Of a stretch of 64,000 nt of DNA, positions 21,510-33,721 are shown piece by piece. How positions within the stretch are numbered: the stretch's first letter is position 1; each line of letters starts with the position of its first letter. The notes beneath the pieces are model-generated. The model did not search any database. It had not been told where the DNA came from and saw only the letters and a list, made by a program, of their open reading frames with translations. The position numbers and the translations under genes are program-made. Source of the DNA: Paroedura picta (lineage: Eukaryota > Chordata > Lepidosauria > Squamata > Gekkonidae); assembly GCF_049243985.1 (NCBI RefSeq), contig NC_135373.1:98451213-98515212 (forward strand), written 5' to 3'.

Positions 21510-23215
21510 ATAAAAAAATTAACTGCTATATTATGGGTTACAACTGGTCAGAACTTCACAGTAAGTGGGTAAAACAGGTTTATCATGACAAACATAGGTG
21601 CACAAGTTTCTATAATAAATATAATCCTATATAATTTATTCATGCCTCAATTACCGAAAATCTGTGTGTACAGACAATAAATCCGTGCATAAATATAAAT
21701 CTACATCTTCCAAATCTAATCTAGTTTATTCTCACTTCCTCCTCCACTGATCATAAGGATACTGTAGTCAATAACACCCACCCCCGCCCTTATATCTCAC
21801 AATCAAAAATCAAAATTCAACCATCAGGGAAAGGATACAGATTTCTAATCCTGGATCTGGATTTTGCTTCTCAGCTGTGATGCTTCTGGATAATATCAGC
21901 ATAAAAAGAAAAGTGCAAGCTTGGAAATAATCCATTGTTGAAGTCCTAGAATAGAGAAAGAAAGAAGGAAAGGAAAAATATGCTGATTATTTTCATGAAT
22001 GAGAATACCTACTTATGTGCCCTGAGCACCAAACCTTGATGAAGTAGACTACAAGTAAAATGTAATGGCTCTGTGGCTATCCAGTGCTCCTTTTCATCAC
22101 AAGGAGTTTGAGGAAAGGGGGGGGGGTTATGTTTTGTTAATACGAAATGCAGAAACCTCTCTGGGCAAGAATTCCAAGCTGGGTCTTGTGACATCTGTCA
22201 GAAGAAATCTGTATCCATCCCTATGCATACACATCAAGCAAGGCAATTCTAACATTCTTCAGTAGTTTGTGTGTTCAAATAAGCCACCACAAAATGAATG
22301 CCAGTTCTGTTGTTATGAAAGGGCAAGAAAAATTCATCTCTATTAACTCTCCATAGTGTTCATAATTTTATAAACTTCCATCTGGCCTTATCATTTAGCT
22401 TTGTGTACAACTTCTTTCTGTAGTGAACACTCTGCTGATGGAAACCTGTGCTTGGACTTCAAAAATCTATTTGTGAGTATCTATTTGTAGACAGATGAGG
22501 TTTTTTAGTCCTGTTCCAGCTTTATGATTCAATTTTAAACGATGACAATATCCTCTATGTTCTGGGAGGACAGCTCTAACCAATGAGCTGCCAAAATATC
22601 ATTGTCCTAGAACTCAAACCCAACCCCCTTCCTTGGGGATTACTTTTTTCTATTTTTTTTAAGAAAGCAAGTATGTAAATCAGCAAGCAACTACAAATGG
22701 ATGGAATCATGAACTGCTAGTTACAAAAAATCCTAAAAACTTGATGTTGCCATCTAGAAATTTGTATCCCCCCCCAAGTTATGCAAAGGTTTGGAGCCTT
22801 GGGCAGAGATTCTAACATATAATCAAAAGAAAAATCAGTCCTCAGCTGCAGTAGAAGAAACACCCTCTCTTCTGCTGAGGCACTAAAGCAAATTGTGAAA
22901 CAGATGGAACTGGATAGTGAGAGAAGATCTGTTGGTCTATTGGGAGCCTTTGGTCTAGACTGTGAAGTGAATGTTAAACATGGATTATGCTCCCCATAAA
23001 ACGTTTCCAATGAGGAAATGAGTCCTTTATAGTTCCTTATTCTATCAAGAACAAAGCAAGAAGTGGCAACTGAAAATGACACAAAGGATAAAAAATATAG
23101 ATGTAGATGTATAAAATTAGTTTTAAGGACAGCAAAGATCATTTGGAAGGCAGTTTTATATTGAATGCTCTTTAAATTACAGGAATTTGTTCCTAATTTT
23201 CCCTTTTAGGGAAGA
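21510..23215. other. CCDC134 5' region, nothing assigned
   Basis: AT-rich sequence with a G run at 22119-22127. A 141-codon hydrophobic minus-strand frame (22717-23142) has no recognisable family or splice support. No repeat was identified. Confidence 0.35.
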
Positions 23216-23230
23216 TTATATTTGCTGAAA

Positions 23231-23510
23231 AAGCCTCTTGTGGTGCAGGGTGGTAAGGCAGCCGACATGCTGTCTGAAGCTCTGACCATGATGCTGGGAG
23301 TTCGATCTCAGCAGCCGGCTCAAGGTTGACTCAGCCTTCCATCCTTTCGAAGTTGGTAAAATGAGTACCCAGCTTGCTGGGGGATAAACGGTAATGACTG
23401 GGGAAGGCACTGGCAAACCAACCCATATCGAGTCTGTCAAGAAAATGCTAGAGGGCATCACCCCAAGGGTCAGACGTGACTTGGTGCTTGCACAGGGGAT
23501 ACCTTTACCT
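23231..23510 (+). mobile_element. Sauria-type SINE
   Basis: A full-length copy with the tRNA-like head (cctcttgtggtgcagggtgg), the BovB-like tail and a tacctttacc end. A 15-bp target duplication with one mismatch (TTATATTTGYTGAAA) lies at 23216-23230 and 23511-23525. Confidence 0.92.
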
Positions 23511-24060
23511 TTATATTTGTTGAAATGATATGAAGATGTCCAAGAGTTCTTATTTCTTCTAGTTTTGGGGAAAGTAGACCACTGCTTTTTGTAGTTCATA
23601 TATATCCTAGAGCCAGTTATCCAATAGCCAGTTTCAAGGATCAAGGTCTATTCCTGGAAAGAATACTGGACTAAGTGAACCTTGGTTTCATCTAACAAAA
23701 TACTTACATTCATAAGCAAATGTGTATGTGCAAAGCAGAGGATCAGGGGCAAAATTCCAGCATAACTTCCATATATATGTAAGCTGACTTAACTGTTATA
23801 CCCTCAAAACAATTAAGTGAGCCCAATTATACACTCTTGCTCTACAAATGTATCACATATCTCAGGGAATCAAGCAACAACAGGAAGTAGATGATACAGA
23901 ACTGAACTTATGTCAGAGAGGAAGTAGTTATGCTGCTAGGTGGGGCAACAGCTTCATAAGAAGAGATGAAAAGAACCTTGATCCAGGAATTCCCAAATAC
24001 AAAAAGAGGCATGCATACATATTTCTCTTGAAAAGGAAGCCATACTCCTCCCTCACTTTT

Positions 24061-25060
24061 TAAAATATACTTTTTATTGTTATTTTATAGAGATATATAC
24101 AAAAAGAAAGAAGTTAATATTGATTACAATATATCCCCCTCCCTCCTCCTCCCACAGTCCTTGTATCCTGCTTGTGGCATCACTTGGCGAGTTAGTCCAA
24201 ACAAAAGCGGCATTGCTCCTAAAATTCTTCGATTGGCTTTTTATTAACTGTAGATGTTAGTTTTGCCATTTTTGCTAGATCGGCTAGTTTATCCAGCCAC
24301 AGTTCAATAGTTGGTATCTCCGGAGATTTCTAATTCTTGGCCAGGACTAGTCTTGCCACCGTGGTAGCATAGAAAAACAAATTCCTGGCATGGGAGGGAA
24401 GTAAATCTGGACACAAACTTAACATATTTTCAGCTCTCATAGGAAACTTAGTACTAAACATCTCCTCTAAAACAACATGTACTTTTGCCCAGAATCTATT
24501 AACTTTCTCACATCTCTATCACATATGATAAAAGGACCCTACTTTTTCCTGACATTTCCAACATCTGTTATTATAACCTTTACCCAGCTTTGCAATTACT
24601 TTGGGTGTTCCATACCATCTATAAAATCTTATACCAGTTCCTTCTTAGTAATTGACTATTTATTAATTTAGGTACTTTTATCCATACATTCCCATATTTC
24701 CATTGTAAAATTAGTTCCAATATTCTACATCCATTTGATCATGCACACCTTTACCTGTTCTGCTTCAGTTTCATATTTTAGTAACAGTTTCCATACTTGA
24801 CCTTGTAAGTATAGTTTGACTTGAGTTAAGATATTCTCAAATTCCGGAAGCAGAGCATCCACACGTCTAGTAAATTCTGACTTAAATCTAGAAAACAGTT
24901 GGTTAAACTCGAACCACTGGATTTCCACTCATTCCATTTTTAGTGTTTGAATATCTTTAAATTCTCCTGTTACAGATAACAAGTCCTTATATTTCAGACA
25001 GGTTATTCTCTTTTGCTGAGATTTCGTAAAGTAAACTTCAACCAGGGATTTCATTAAGAA
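24061..25060 (-). repeat. L1 LINE 3' portion
   Basis: Minus-strand translation at 24725-24928 gives LKYETEAEQVKVCMIKWM, typical of the C-terminal third of vertebrate L1 ORF2. Downstream lies a decayed C-terminus and an AT-rich 3' UTR with a terminal T run on the plus strand. It is 5'-truncated, and the 5' limit is approximate. Confidence 0.7.
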
Positions 25061-25195
25061 AGTGAGGGCGAAAGTCTGCTACTGTCTCTGAGTCATATAT
25101 TCATCAAGCCAGATGACCACTGATTAAGGTTTGTTTTTTCTTCCCTTTCTGTTTAGGCGAGGGCCAAAGAATACTGTGGAATCCTTCCTCAAAGC

Positions 25196-25564
25196 CAGTG
25201 GTTCTCAACCTCCCTCAAGCCGCGACCCTTTAATACAGTTCCTCATATTGTGGTGACCCCCAACCATAAAATTATGCAAGTGTTCTTTTACAGAAATTAA
25301 ACCGAAACTGACCAATGGCGTGAAGATGCATTGTATATAAATAGGGTTTTTTTTTTCTGGGAGTTCTCAGTTCAGTTCTGCCTCTTGTCCCACCATGCCC
25401 ATCTTGCTCTTTTCCGCTGCTCCAGACAGATGCTCTCTCTTGATCTACCCCACAAAGCTGTTGTGTGGATGGCGCCGCCCCCCCCCGCCAAGCTGCTTGC
25501 CCTGTCCTGTGAAAGGGTTGTTCGACCCCCAAAGGAGTCCCGACTCCCAGGTTGAGAACCGCTG
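25196..25564. mobile_element. hAT non-autonomous transposon, SPIN/URR1-like
   Basis: The left end cagtggttctcaacctccct followed by cgaccctttaatacagttcc, and the right end gttgttcgacccccaaagg to ggttgagaaccgctg, closely resemble the hAT-Charlie group known as SPIN/URR1. The 8-bp duplication is CTCAAAGC at 25188-25195 and CTCTAAGC at 25565-25572 (one mismatch). The 369-bp element has an unrelated, moderately GC-rich core. Confidence 0.75.
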
Positions 25565-26725
25565 CTCTAAGCCCACCTTCTCCTCCTCCATCACTTTAAT
25601 GGCTCTTCCAGTGAGAATCAGATATAAATCATAATTGCTAAACTTAATTTATTTGGCTGTATTACATACATGTAAGGCCCAGAAAAATGTAATGGGAACT
25701 ACAAAAGCCTAAAGCAACAGCAAAATGTACACCACGCATAAACAAATCCAAGGCTGAATGCTGCTGGACTTTATCCACAGAAGTTACAATAGTTTTTATA
25801 CTGATCTCAAGGACAGAGTCCAAACAAATACAGATGAACATTTCTCATCAGAGCATTCAGATACATTAGGACATTCAGATTGTATAAAGACACTTAGTTG
25901 GTTTGAAAAGAAAGTTTTGAGCAACCAAGTCTGTCTTGCTCCTCTTACTCTACAAATGATAACTCTAAAGACCAAACATGGTTAGGCTTAAGGTACTTTT
26001 TTGCAACCTAGCAAGGAATTATATTATAAAATTCTGCCCGGCTGTTCTAATTATGATCAAGAAGAGCAGAAAGATGAAAGAAATGTATTGAAACTAGCCC
26101 ATATTTAATTTGCTTATTTGTTTGCCTTCTATACTGCCCTCACTTGGCATCTCGGGGCAGTATACATGGAACATGGAAAAAAGAAAATACTAGTTGTCTG
26201 ATACTGGAGAAACAAGATGACTACAGGAATTAACTGATTCACAAGGCATGGAACACTGCCAAAAATGACGGAACTGACGGGTTACATAAAAGGCTTGCAA
26301 AAGCAAGCATTGCCTTGAATGACTTCCACAGAACTTCCATACAGATTTTACATTTGCTGAAAAGCTGTTTATAATTCTTGTGAACAAACTGAATATACTT
26401 TGGAACGTCTGGCCTAGTACTGTTGTTATTGATCTTTCCCTTCATGTCCTAACTCTGGATTGCTGGATTATTTTCTCCAAAGTGTTCCCTGTGTTTATTT
26501 ATCTCTTTTAGTGTTCTTTCAGAAATCATAACAATAAAGTCTACTTTCAAGACAATCAAATCTTACATCATCCCAAATTATGATGAATTCATTTGAGGGG
26601 TTTTAACTCATATTATCTTTCAAGAGGTAACAGCTGATAGAAAAATTCCATATACAGGATGAAAATCTAAAGTCTACATTTCTTTTGCTTTCTTTCTTTC
26701 TTTTTTCTTTTTCTTTTCTTTTTTT

Positions 26726-26962
26726 GGCAAGGCCATCAAGTCACAGCCAACTAGTGACTACTCTGTAGGGATGTCAAGGCAACATTCAACGGTGGTTTGC
26801 CATTGCTTGGCTCTGAAGCATGACCCTGGTATTCTTTGGTAGTCTCCCATCCAAATACTGACCAAGGCTGACCCTGCTTAGCTTCTAAGATTTGACAAGT
26901 TCAGGCTTGTGCTCACAATTGGAACAACACACAGAAGATTAGCATGACAAGTTCAGGCTAGC
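26726..26962 (-). repeat. 5S-rRNA-derived SINE
   Basis: The reverse complement contains tctaagaagctaagcagggt-like and ggatgggagac-like 5S blocks; on the plus strand these read gtctcccatccaaatactg and accctgcttagcttctaag. A tail part (ggtttgccattgcttggc, caagtcacagccaac) lies to the left. A T/C-rich microsatellite at 26690-26725 adjoins the tail. Confidence 0.7.
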
Positions 26963-26995
26963 CAGGGCTAGCCAACTCAGGACTGCACTTCCTTA

Positions 26996-27277
26996 AAGGT
27001 AAAGATGTCCCCTATGCAAGCACCGAGACACATCTGACCCTTGGGGTGACACCCTCTAGCGTTTTCTTGGCAGACTCAGTACGGGGTGGTTTGCCAGTGC
27101 CTTCCCCAGTCATTACCGGTTTACCCCCCAGCAAACTGGGTCCTCATTTTACCGACCTCGGAAGGATGGAAGGCTGAGTCGACCTTGATCCGGCTGCTAG
27201 TATCAAACTGCCAGACTCATGGGCAGAGCTTCAGACAGCACGTCGGCTGCCTTACGACCCTGCACCACAAGAAGCTC
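26996..27277 (-). mobile_element. Sauria-type SINE
   Basis: The copy is in minus orientation. The plus strand starts with aaggtaaagatgtcccctat (tail) and ends in the tRNA-like head (cgtcggctgccttacgac). A perfect 13-bp target duplication, CTGCACTTCCTTA, lies at 26983-26995 and 27278-27290. Confidence 0.92.
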
Positions 27278-27332
27278 CTGCACTTCCTTAGGGGGCTAGA
27301 AACAAGAACTATTGTAAACAAGAACTTCAACC

Positions 27333-27680
27333 CCTAGTGGCTACCAAAAGAGAACAGGAAAGATATCACAAAATATGCCTACCTAGATTTACATCATGAA
27401 ATAAACATGGTATGGAAATTGCAGTACCATTTTGCTACTATATCGACCCATTTGTTCCCATTTGTGGCCCTTAAGACTACACAGAAAATCTATGCTAAGC
27501 CTGCCCTAGCTAAACACAAAAGACGATACAGATACCATTATGGCACCAGACAAGCTCTGCGAGAGAAGCTAATGGAAACCAAAGCAGCCTGGTGCTCTCA
27601 ACTAGATGGTTAGCCTGTCACGGTTCTCTAGTTCTCAAACTGTCTTATGGATTTTTGACCTTTATATGTACAAAATAAAG
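27333..27680 (+). repeat. LINE C-terminal remnant, family uncertain
   Basis: The plus strand encodes KITKYAYLDLHHEINMVWKL and, after a frame break, KTTQKIYAKPALAKHKRRY. It is followed by a short 3' UTR and an aataaagag-like end. It looks like the C-terminus of a non-LTR retrotransposon, perhaps of the R4/R2 type; I cannot name it with confidence. Confidence 0.35.
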
Positions 27681-28426
27681 AGAAAAGTCATTGTTTTTTC
27701 ATTTCACTGTCACAGTTTCATTTCACTGTTATACTACCTGCACCAATAAGGCTTCCCCCAAATCTCATAATCACAAATACATCAACAGTGTAGGTGGGGA
27801 ATTGGTTTTCAAGAGAACTGTTGAGTTGGTTAGATTAAAAGCAAATAAAGCACAAATCCCAATACTGTTTAAACTACTGATCATTCTTTTTTGAGGATAA
27901 AGATGAATTTTAATAATATAAATTTTAAGTAAATTGCTGCCCACAGCTACCGACTGCTTGCAGTAGATCTTGAATGTGTACTATAAAACTGGTACACAGA
28001 TTTGTACTAGCCTGAGACAAAATGTATTAAAGATATAACAAATTCCTGTATGTTTTCCAAAGTAGGGTAATTAGTATTTCTTTACATTATTTATAGCCCA
28101 GTTCCCTCATTTGGAGACAAGGCAGATTACACAGAGTAACGGATGGGATGTTCAATAAACAATACAGTAGGATTAAGGTTGTAGAACCAACCAGAATTTT
28201 AAAACCAGAATGGAAGCAAAGCATAAGCATTAGCATGACACATTAAACAATGCAAATTTCCATAGCAGAGTCCTAGTTTCAGTAGTACCACAAACACACA
28301 GTTATTACATTCAGATTTACATGGGGAATTAGTGAGCATATTTGTGCAGAAAACCAGGAACTTCTACCTGAAGAGGTAGTTGTGAATACTGAGTTTTCAA
28401 TAGGGAAAGGATTTATTATTATTTAT

Positions 28427-28775
28427 TTATTCACATTTATATACCGCCCTCTCTGAAGGCTCAGGGCGGTTTACACAGAACTGAGAACTATACAAAGAAC
28501 CATACATATAAATAACTGTAGCATTAATAATACTAACTGATAACAGGGTAACAGAACAACATTAAACAGTAATAATACAACAGGTCCAGCAACAGAATGC
28601 CTTGATGGATTTTTGGGGGTGGGGAGAGGGAAGGACAGGGGCCCTGCAGATGTTGTTGGTTGTGCCTGGTCTCAACCAAATGCCTGGTGGAAAAGCTCCC
28701 TTTTGCAGGCCCCGAAGAACTGTTTTAGCTCCATTAGGGCCCTGATCTCCTCTGGGAAGACAGAGACCTGATTTT
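28427..28775 (-). repeat. L2 LINE 3' end
   Basis: The plus strand begins attattatttatttattcac followed by ataccgccctctctgaagg, the reversed L2 tail. It runs into sequence whose minus-strand translation resembles the L2 C-terminus (EEIRALMELKQFF, ELFHQAFG). It is strongly 5'-truncated. Confidence 0.75.
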
Positions 28776-29162
28776 AAAGGAATAGAGAGTTTATTCAGGG
28801 AGTTGATACAATGGTGTGCAGGAGGTTACCCTAAACAAATACTAGCAATACTAAATCAAAACACATATTCCTTATCCTAATTATTATGACAACAACCTAA
28901 CATTAAGTAGTTACTGCAAATAAGTGAAGTTACTATTTGAGCTAAAGGTGTAAATGTGTTTTTTAAATATTTGGAGGGAGGAGAGGAAGAGATTACCTGT
29001 CCTATTCTGCATAGAAATGAGATGGAAGAACAATGGATCCAGTGTATGTGCTGACAGTCAGTTGCAGTTCCTGGGGCATCCAGGATCAAATTCCAATTAC
29101 TGGCTCTAAAGCCAGTCCAAATATACTGTTTTGACCCATAGCATAAAATGGAGTCTTTTCAA

Positions 29163-29433
29163 GAAGTAGAGTTGGTTTTTATACCCCTCTTTTCACTACC
29201 CAAAGGAGTCTCAAAGCAACTGATAGTCGCCTTCCCTTCTTCTCCCCACAAAAGACACCTTGTGAGGCAGATAGGGCTTAGAGAGCTCTGACAGAACTGC
29301 TCTGTGAAAACATCTCTAACAGAACTGTGACTAGCCTAAGGTCACCCAGCTGGCTTCATGTGGAGGAGTGGGAAATCAAACCCAATTCTCCAGATTAGAG
29401 GTTACTGCTCTTAACTACTATGCCAAGCAAAAG
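29163..29433 (-). repeat. tRNA-derived SINE
   Basis: A divergent copy in minus orientation. The plus strand starts agtagagttggtttttatac and ends with the reversed tRNA head (aaatcaaacccaattctcc, ctcttaactactatgcc). Confidence 0.75.
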
Positions 29434-30019
29434 ATAATGGGTTTAAGGAATACTTGAGCGTATCAGGAGAAAACTATAGAACTGACAAAATGGCACCAGG
29501 GAAAGGCAACAAGAAGAGAAGTTATTGATTTAATTATAATTCAAGGTTACAAAATCATATATTCAGCAGACGTTTTGGGGACAAAAGGACAATTTGAATC
29601 ATCAGAGGGTATGGATTGTCACAGGGTGCCTAACATTTGAATTGTGTTAATGGTCAGTGACTGAACATGATGCAAAAAATACTTTATCTTCTAGTCTGGT
29701 GTGGCTTGACTGTTGTTGTACTGGTGTCACTCCCTGATTTGAACCAGAAAGCCTTCCTTGGAGCCATTTGCTGTGGACGGCTCAAGATCCTCAGCTGTGA
29801 GACACAATACACAGCAGTTGCTCCCCTTATTCGTTGTGTCTCTAGTAGGACTTGCTCAAGATATTAGGTATGCAGTGCATATAGTCAGGCAGGGAGAGAG
29901 GGGTGTGCAGATAAGTGGGGATGGCAGCATCAACAAGCTACACACAGAAGTATTGATCACAGTCCATAATAATTTTTCCAAGTAACTTTGTGAATCATTT
30001 AGTACAGTTCAAAAGCATT

Positions 30020-31980
30020 GCCTGAGTAGAAAAGCCTCCTTAAACAATTCAGTTTTGCATCATATGCGAAAAGCCAGGGGAGTGGGAGCCTTCCTGACCT
30101 CTTAGGCAGGTGATTTCATCAGGCAAGGGGTCACAATGGGGGAGGTATGTGCTTGGGCAGTTGTTGATTTTGCAGGTTGGCATCTGCAAAAGACCCTGGC
30201 TCAGATGAGTGAAGCTCCTGCAGAGATGCATGGGAGGAGAGCCGGTCTTGCAAATATGAGGACCCAAGACAATGAAGGGCTTTGAATGCAATAGACAATA
30301 TTTAAATTGAGCCTAATGGGCAGCCAGTAGAGCGGCTATAACATTGGAGTAATACACATGAGCTATCTGCCTCTCAATAATAGTCTAGCCACAGCATTCA
30401 ACTCCAGCTGGAGTTTCTGAACTGATGTTGAGGGAATACCAATGTACAGTGCATTACAATTGCCTAGTAGAGTGGATCCAAGTGCCCTGATTAGATCTAC
30501 CTTACCAGCTTGGTTGAGTTTTTTTGCAGCTGCACTAACTTACTTCAACAATAACACTGGGTAAGTATAAACCTCAAGGCTCTTAATTTCATCAGCAATG
30601 GTCAGCTGAACTCCACCAAACGGGGAGAGTGTAACTTCCTTCAAGGTATTCACCTTCTCAATCACCATTACCTCTTTCTCTTCAAGGTTCAGTTTTAATT
30701 TGTTCACTATTAGCCAATTTACCACAGCAGCCAGGTTGTTATTTGGGATCTCTACTGCATCACCAGGGGATTTGGATAATAAGGATATATATAGCTGGGT
30801 ATCATCCTCATACTGAAGACCAAAGCTACATGCTATTTGTCCCACGGGCCTTATGTACAGACTGAAAAGGATTGCAGCTTGAGCAACTCCACAGGATAAG
30901 TCCCACACTGATAACAAATGGTCTTCCACTGCAACCTTTTGGGTTTGATCTGTTAAAACTGATTTGACCCAGTTCAGCATTCATCTCTGGTACCTACTTC
31001 TGCCTCCATGCACCTTAACAAGATAGTATGATCTACTATATCAAAAGCTGCAGATAAGTCCACCAAGAGCTACAAGTCTTTGCCCGACATCAAATTGAAA
31101 GTGCTTAGAGCAGTTGAGTTATTCAAGAAGACTTGGAGTTGGTTGGTTTCTGCTCTCTCATTTAGTAAGAAAAGGACAGGTAACTGGTCACATTCATTTT
31201 CTATAGGAAATGTTTTTAAAACAGCAGACCTCTTTGAGTGGCCAAGGGAAGATGCCCTGAATTAATGACAGATTTATAAGATACTGACGGTTTATTGATG
31301 TGGTTTTAACATTACTTTAGCAGATAGGATGGGAAAGGACCCAGAGTGTAAGAAGCGGACTTCATCAACCCCAGGATCTTGTGGACATCCATCACAGAAA
31401 CTGGGACAGAATGATCCACAAATAGACCAGGCAGTGTATGACGGTGGTCCCCAACCACCGAGCCATGGCCCGGTGCCGGGCCACGAAGGCCCTGGCACTG
31501 GGCCGCAGCTCCCTCTCCCCGTCCCCCCGCATTAAGAAACTTACCAGGCCGCAAGCTTGTGGCCCAGCAAGCTTCTTACTGTGGGAGGGGGGGGAAGCAG
31601 GGCTGCGCATGCGTGGCCAAAAATGCGCATGCGTTTTGCCGGTCCCCAACCTCAAAAAGGTTGGGGACCACTGGTGTATGAGTCCCATCTTCTGGTGTGC
31701 CAAAACTGGGATGGTTTGTGAACTAGCTGATGCTACGGTAGCAGACTAATAACATTTCTTTGCTGTCATGACTGCTGCTTCACAGGTCTTCCAATGGGCT
31801 CTATAGCATAATCTATCAGATTCAGTATGGGTTTGCTGCCAGCTTCGTCCTAGACATCTCCCAGACTTCTTCAGGTCACAGAGTCCTGTAGTAGTGAACC
31901 AGGGGGAAGGATTACACTCCAGGGGCAGGCATGGTTGTAGAAGGGCAACTGTGTTAATAGCTTCAAAGAACTTCACATTT
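30020..31980 (-). repeat. L2-like LINE, long decayed copy
   Basis: Minus-strand translation shows, in order, PWFTTTGLCDLKKSGR and HWKTCEAAVMTAKK (linker between EN and RT), LLVDLSAAFDIVDH (RT motif A), SLYIRPVGQIACSFGLQ, YEDDTQLYIS (RT active-site box) and LKLNLEEKEVMV. These match the intact L2 ORF at 38550-41618. Frames are broken by indels. A hAT MITE inserted at 31442-31673. The part from 30020 to 30540 is the 3' region. Confidence 0.8.
31442..31673. mobile_element. hAT MITE, 232 bp
   Basis: The ends are cggtggtccccaacc and ggttggggaccactg. A perfect 8-bp duplication, GTGTATGA, lies at 31434-31441 and 31674-31681. The GC-rich core holds a repeated aatgcgcatgcg motif. It belongs to the same family as the 69-bp element at 14352-14420 and is inserted into an L2 copy. 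Confidence 0.92.
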
Positions 31981-31999
31981 CACATTATGCTGGAATAAT

Positions 32000-33470
32000 T
32001 TGTTTTTAAATCTCTAAAGGACAACTGGACTTCTGCTTTAAAAGCTTATATGAGTGGAGAGCCAGAAAAGTGTTTCATTTAGCAATCCTGAAACCCTCTC
32101 TGGAGCTGAGAGGGTAAAATCCAACATATTGATATTACCTAAGTGACATTCTAAAATGCTCTGATGATGAGCTACCATTTGCATTCTGCTGTTCTCACAA
32201 TCCCAGCAGCAAAACTCACACAGGTAGGACATAAAGATGTCAGAATGTAAGTGATGAAAAATTAGAGAAAGCACCACTGAACGGTCTTATCTTGCAGTCT
32301 GTTTTCCAACCCAAATGTGAGGAATATAAGAAAAGCCAAGAAGGAAGAAAAATAACTCCTCAGTATTTCTTTGGGAGACATGTGCTAAGTACTCCCTAAA
32401 GATATGATAACATGTACCTGGGGATTGGGAGCATATGCAAGAGCAAGGCTTTTCAACTGTATAAAGGCTTAATATCTGATTACAGCAGTAGCAACATCTT
32501 TCACAAGAATAGTTTGCTCCCCACACTGGGTAAGATGTGAAGCTATTTGAGAATTAGAGCAGACTGCAAGATTACCTAGGCCTTTATTTTCCAAGCATGA
32601 TTGTCAAACATTAAAGTCAGTCATTGCAAGAAGGCTTATGACTTCCGCTTTTCTGCAGGATCCAGCAATAAGCTCCTGTAGCGTCAGCCAGGCTATGGTG
32701 CATTTGCACAGCTCATAATCCCAAAGGGTGAAGAGACAACTGTTTTGTAGGCATATTAGAAATATGACAGGGAAAAAAAATTGGTTTGGCTTTAGTGCAA
32801 ATCGATACAAGCCAACACAAATAAATACATTCTTGCAATGTTTCAAAAGATAACTTTGGTAAGTTTCCGACAAGAAAGAAATTTATCGCTACAGGGCAAT
32901 CCATTAGAATGCCTACCCTGTTCGCCAGCAGACTGATGAGACTCTGAACTCTTAGTCATTCTTGAGACTGGAACAGAACATACCACAACTCTTAAGTGCC
33001 CTGGAGACCATCATTACTGAACCAAAGCTTTTTGTCCATTATACCTTCATCTCATAATATTCTGATACCAAGGCTCTTACACTAGACATTTGATGCCACA
33101 GACAAATCCCATTGGCTCTGCAGAAATGAGATACCAGGCAGAATAGAAGCAGTTGCTGGACAATAACGACATTAAGAGACAGAAGGTGAGACCAGATGAC
33201 AGTTCAGTGGTTGGTTCTTTTACAAATCATCATGGAACCACTGTGCTTACAAGTTTCATTTGTCCCTTAAGGCAAAGCTTCAGGGACAAGGAAAATGTGC
33301 AGCAGAGATCTGGAGGCACATGGGCCAGTTCCATTATTACTAAGAATATTGCATACTACTGTCTTGAACAGAAACTCCCTGGGCAATCTACTGACAGAAT
33401 AATGATGAGCAAGGCTTCAACCCTGTATTTACTTACTCAGCACTAAGCTCCACTGAATATACTGGGATAT
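32000..33470. other. No gene or repeat recognised
   Basis: AT-rich sequence, presumably CCDC134 intron 1. A minus-strand frame near 32386-32290 would read like a signal peptide but has no usable donor and does not match CCDC134. Confidence 0.3.
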
Positions 33471-33477
33471 ACCCTGA

Positions 33478-33721
33478 TACAAAGGAACAGAATATACTCC
33501 CTTCTTCCCAAGCCCTCTCAATTTAGCTGCTGTCACAATTGCTACGTATTTTTGTCTCATGGTGGTATTGAATTTCAGTAAATATAATAGTTGTGTTTTT
33601 GGGTAACATAGGCACAGCCCCCCAGCTGGTCTAGGTTTATGACAGCAGCTAAATTGAGAGGGCTTGGGAAGAGGGGGTATATTCTGTTCCTTTGTATAAT
33701 CATTGAATTGCTACGTATTTT
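33478..33721. repeat. Local inverted duplication with direct repeats
   Basis: The arms at 33478-33535 and 33640-33696 are inverted copies (about 57 bp, one substitution and one indel) around an unrelated spacer. A 16-bp direct repeat, aattgctacgtatttt, follows each arm at 33537-33552 and 33706-33721. No transposon termini were recognised. Confidence 0.8.

Noticed and set aside
22717-23142. 141-codon minus-strand frame with hydrophobic parts
   Set aside because: No family recognised and no convincing splice sites or start context. It does not match the missing CCDC134 signal-peptide exon.
30540-30980. Minus-strand 146-codon frame as a host gene
   Set aside because: It contains L2 reverse-transcriptase motifs (YEDDTQLY) and belongs to a decayed L2 copy.
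32287-32390. Signal-peptide-like minus-strand reading (MSPKEILRSYFSSFLAFL)
   Set aside because: There is no donor site where CCDC134 exon 2 should end and no similarity after the hydrophobic part.
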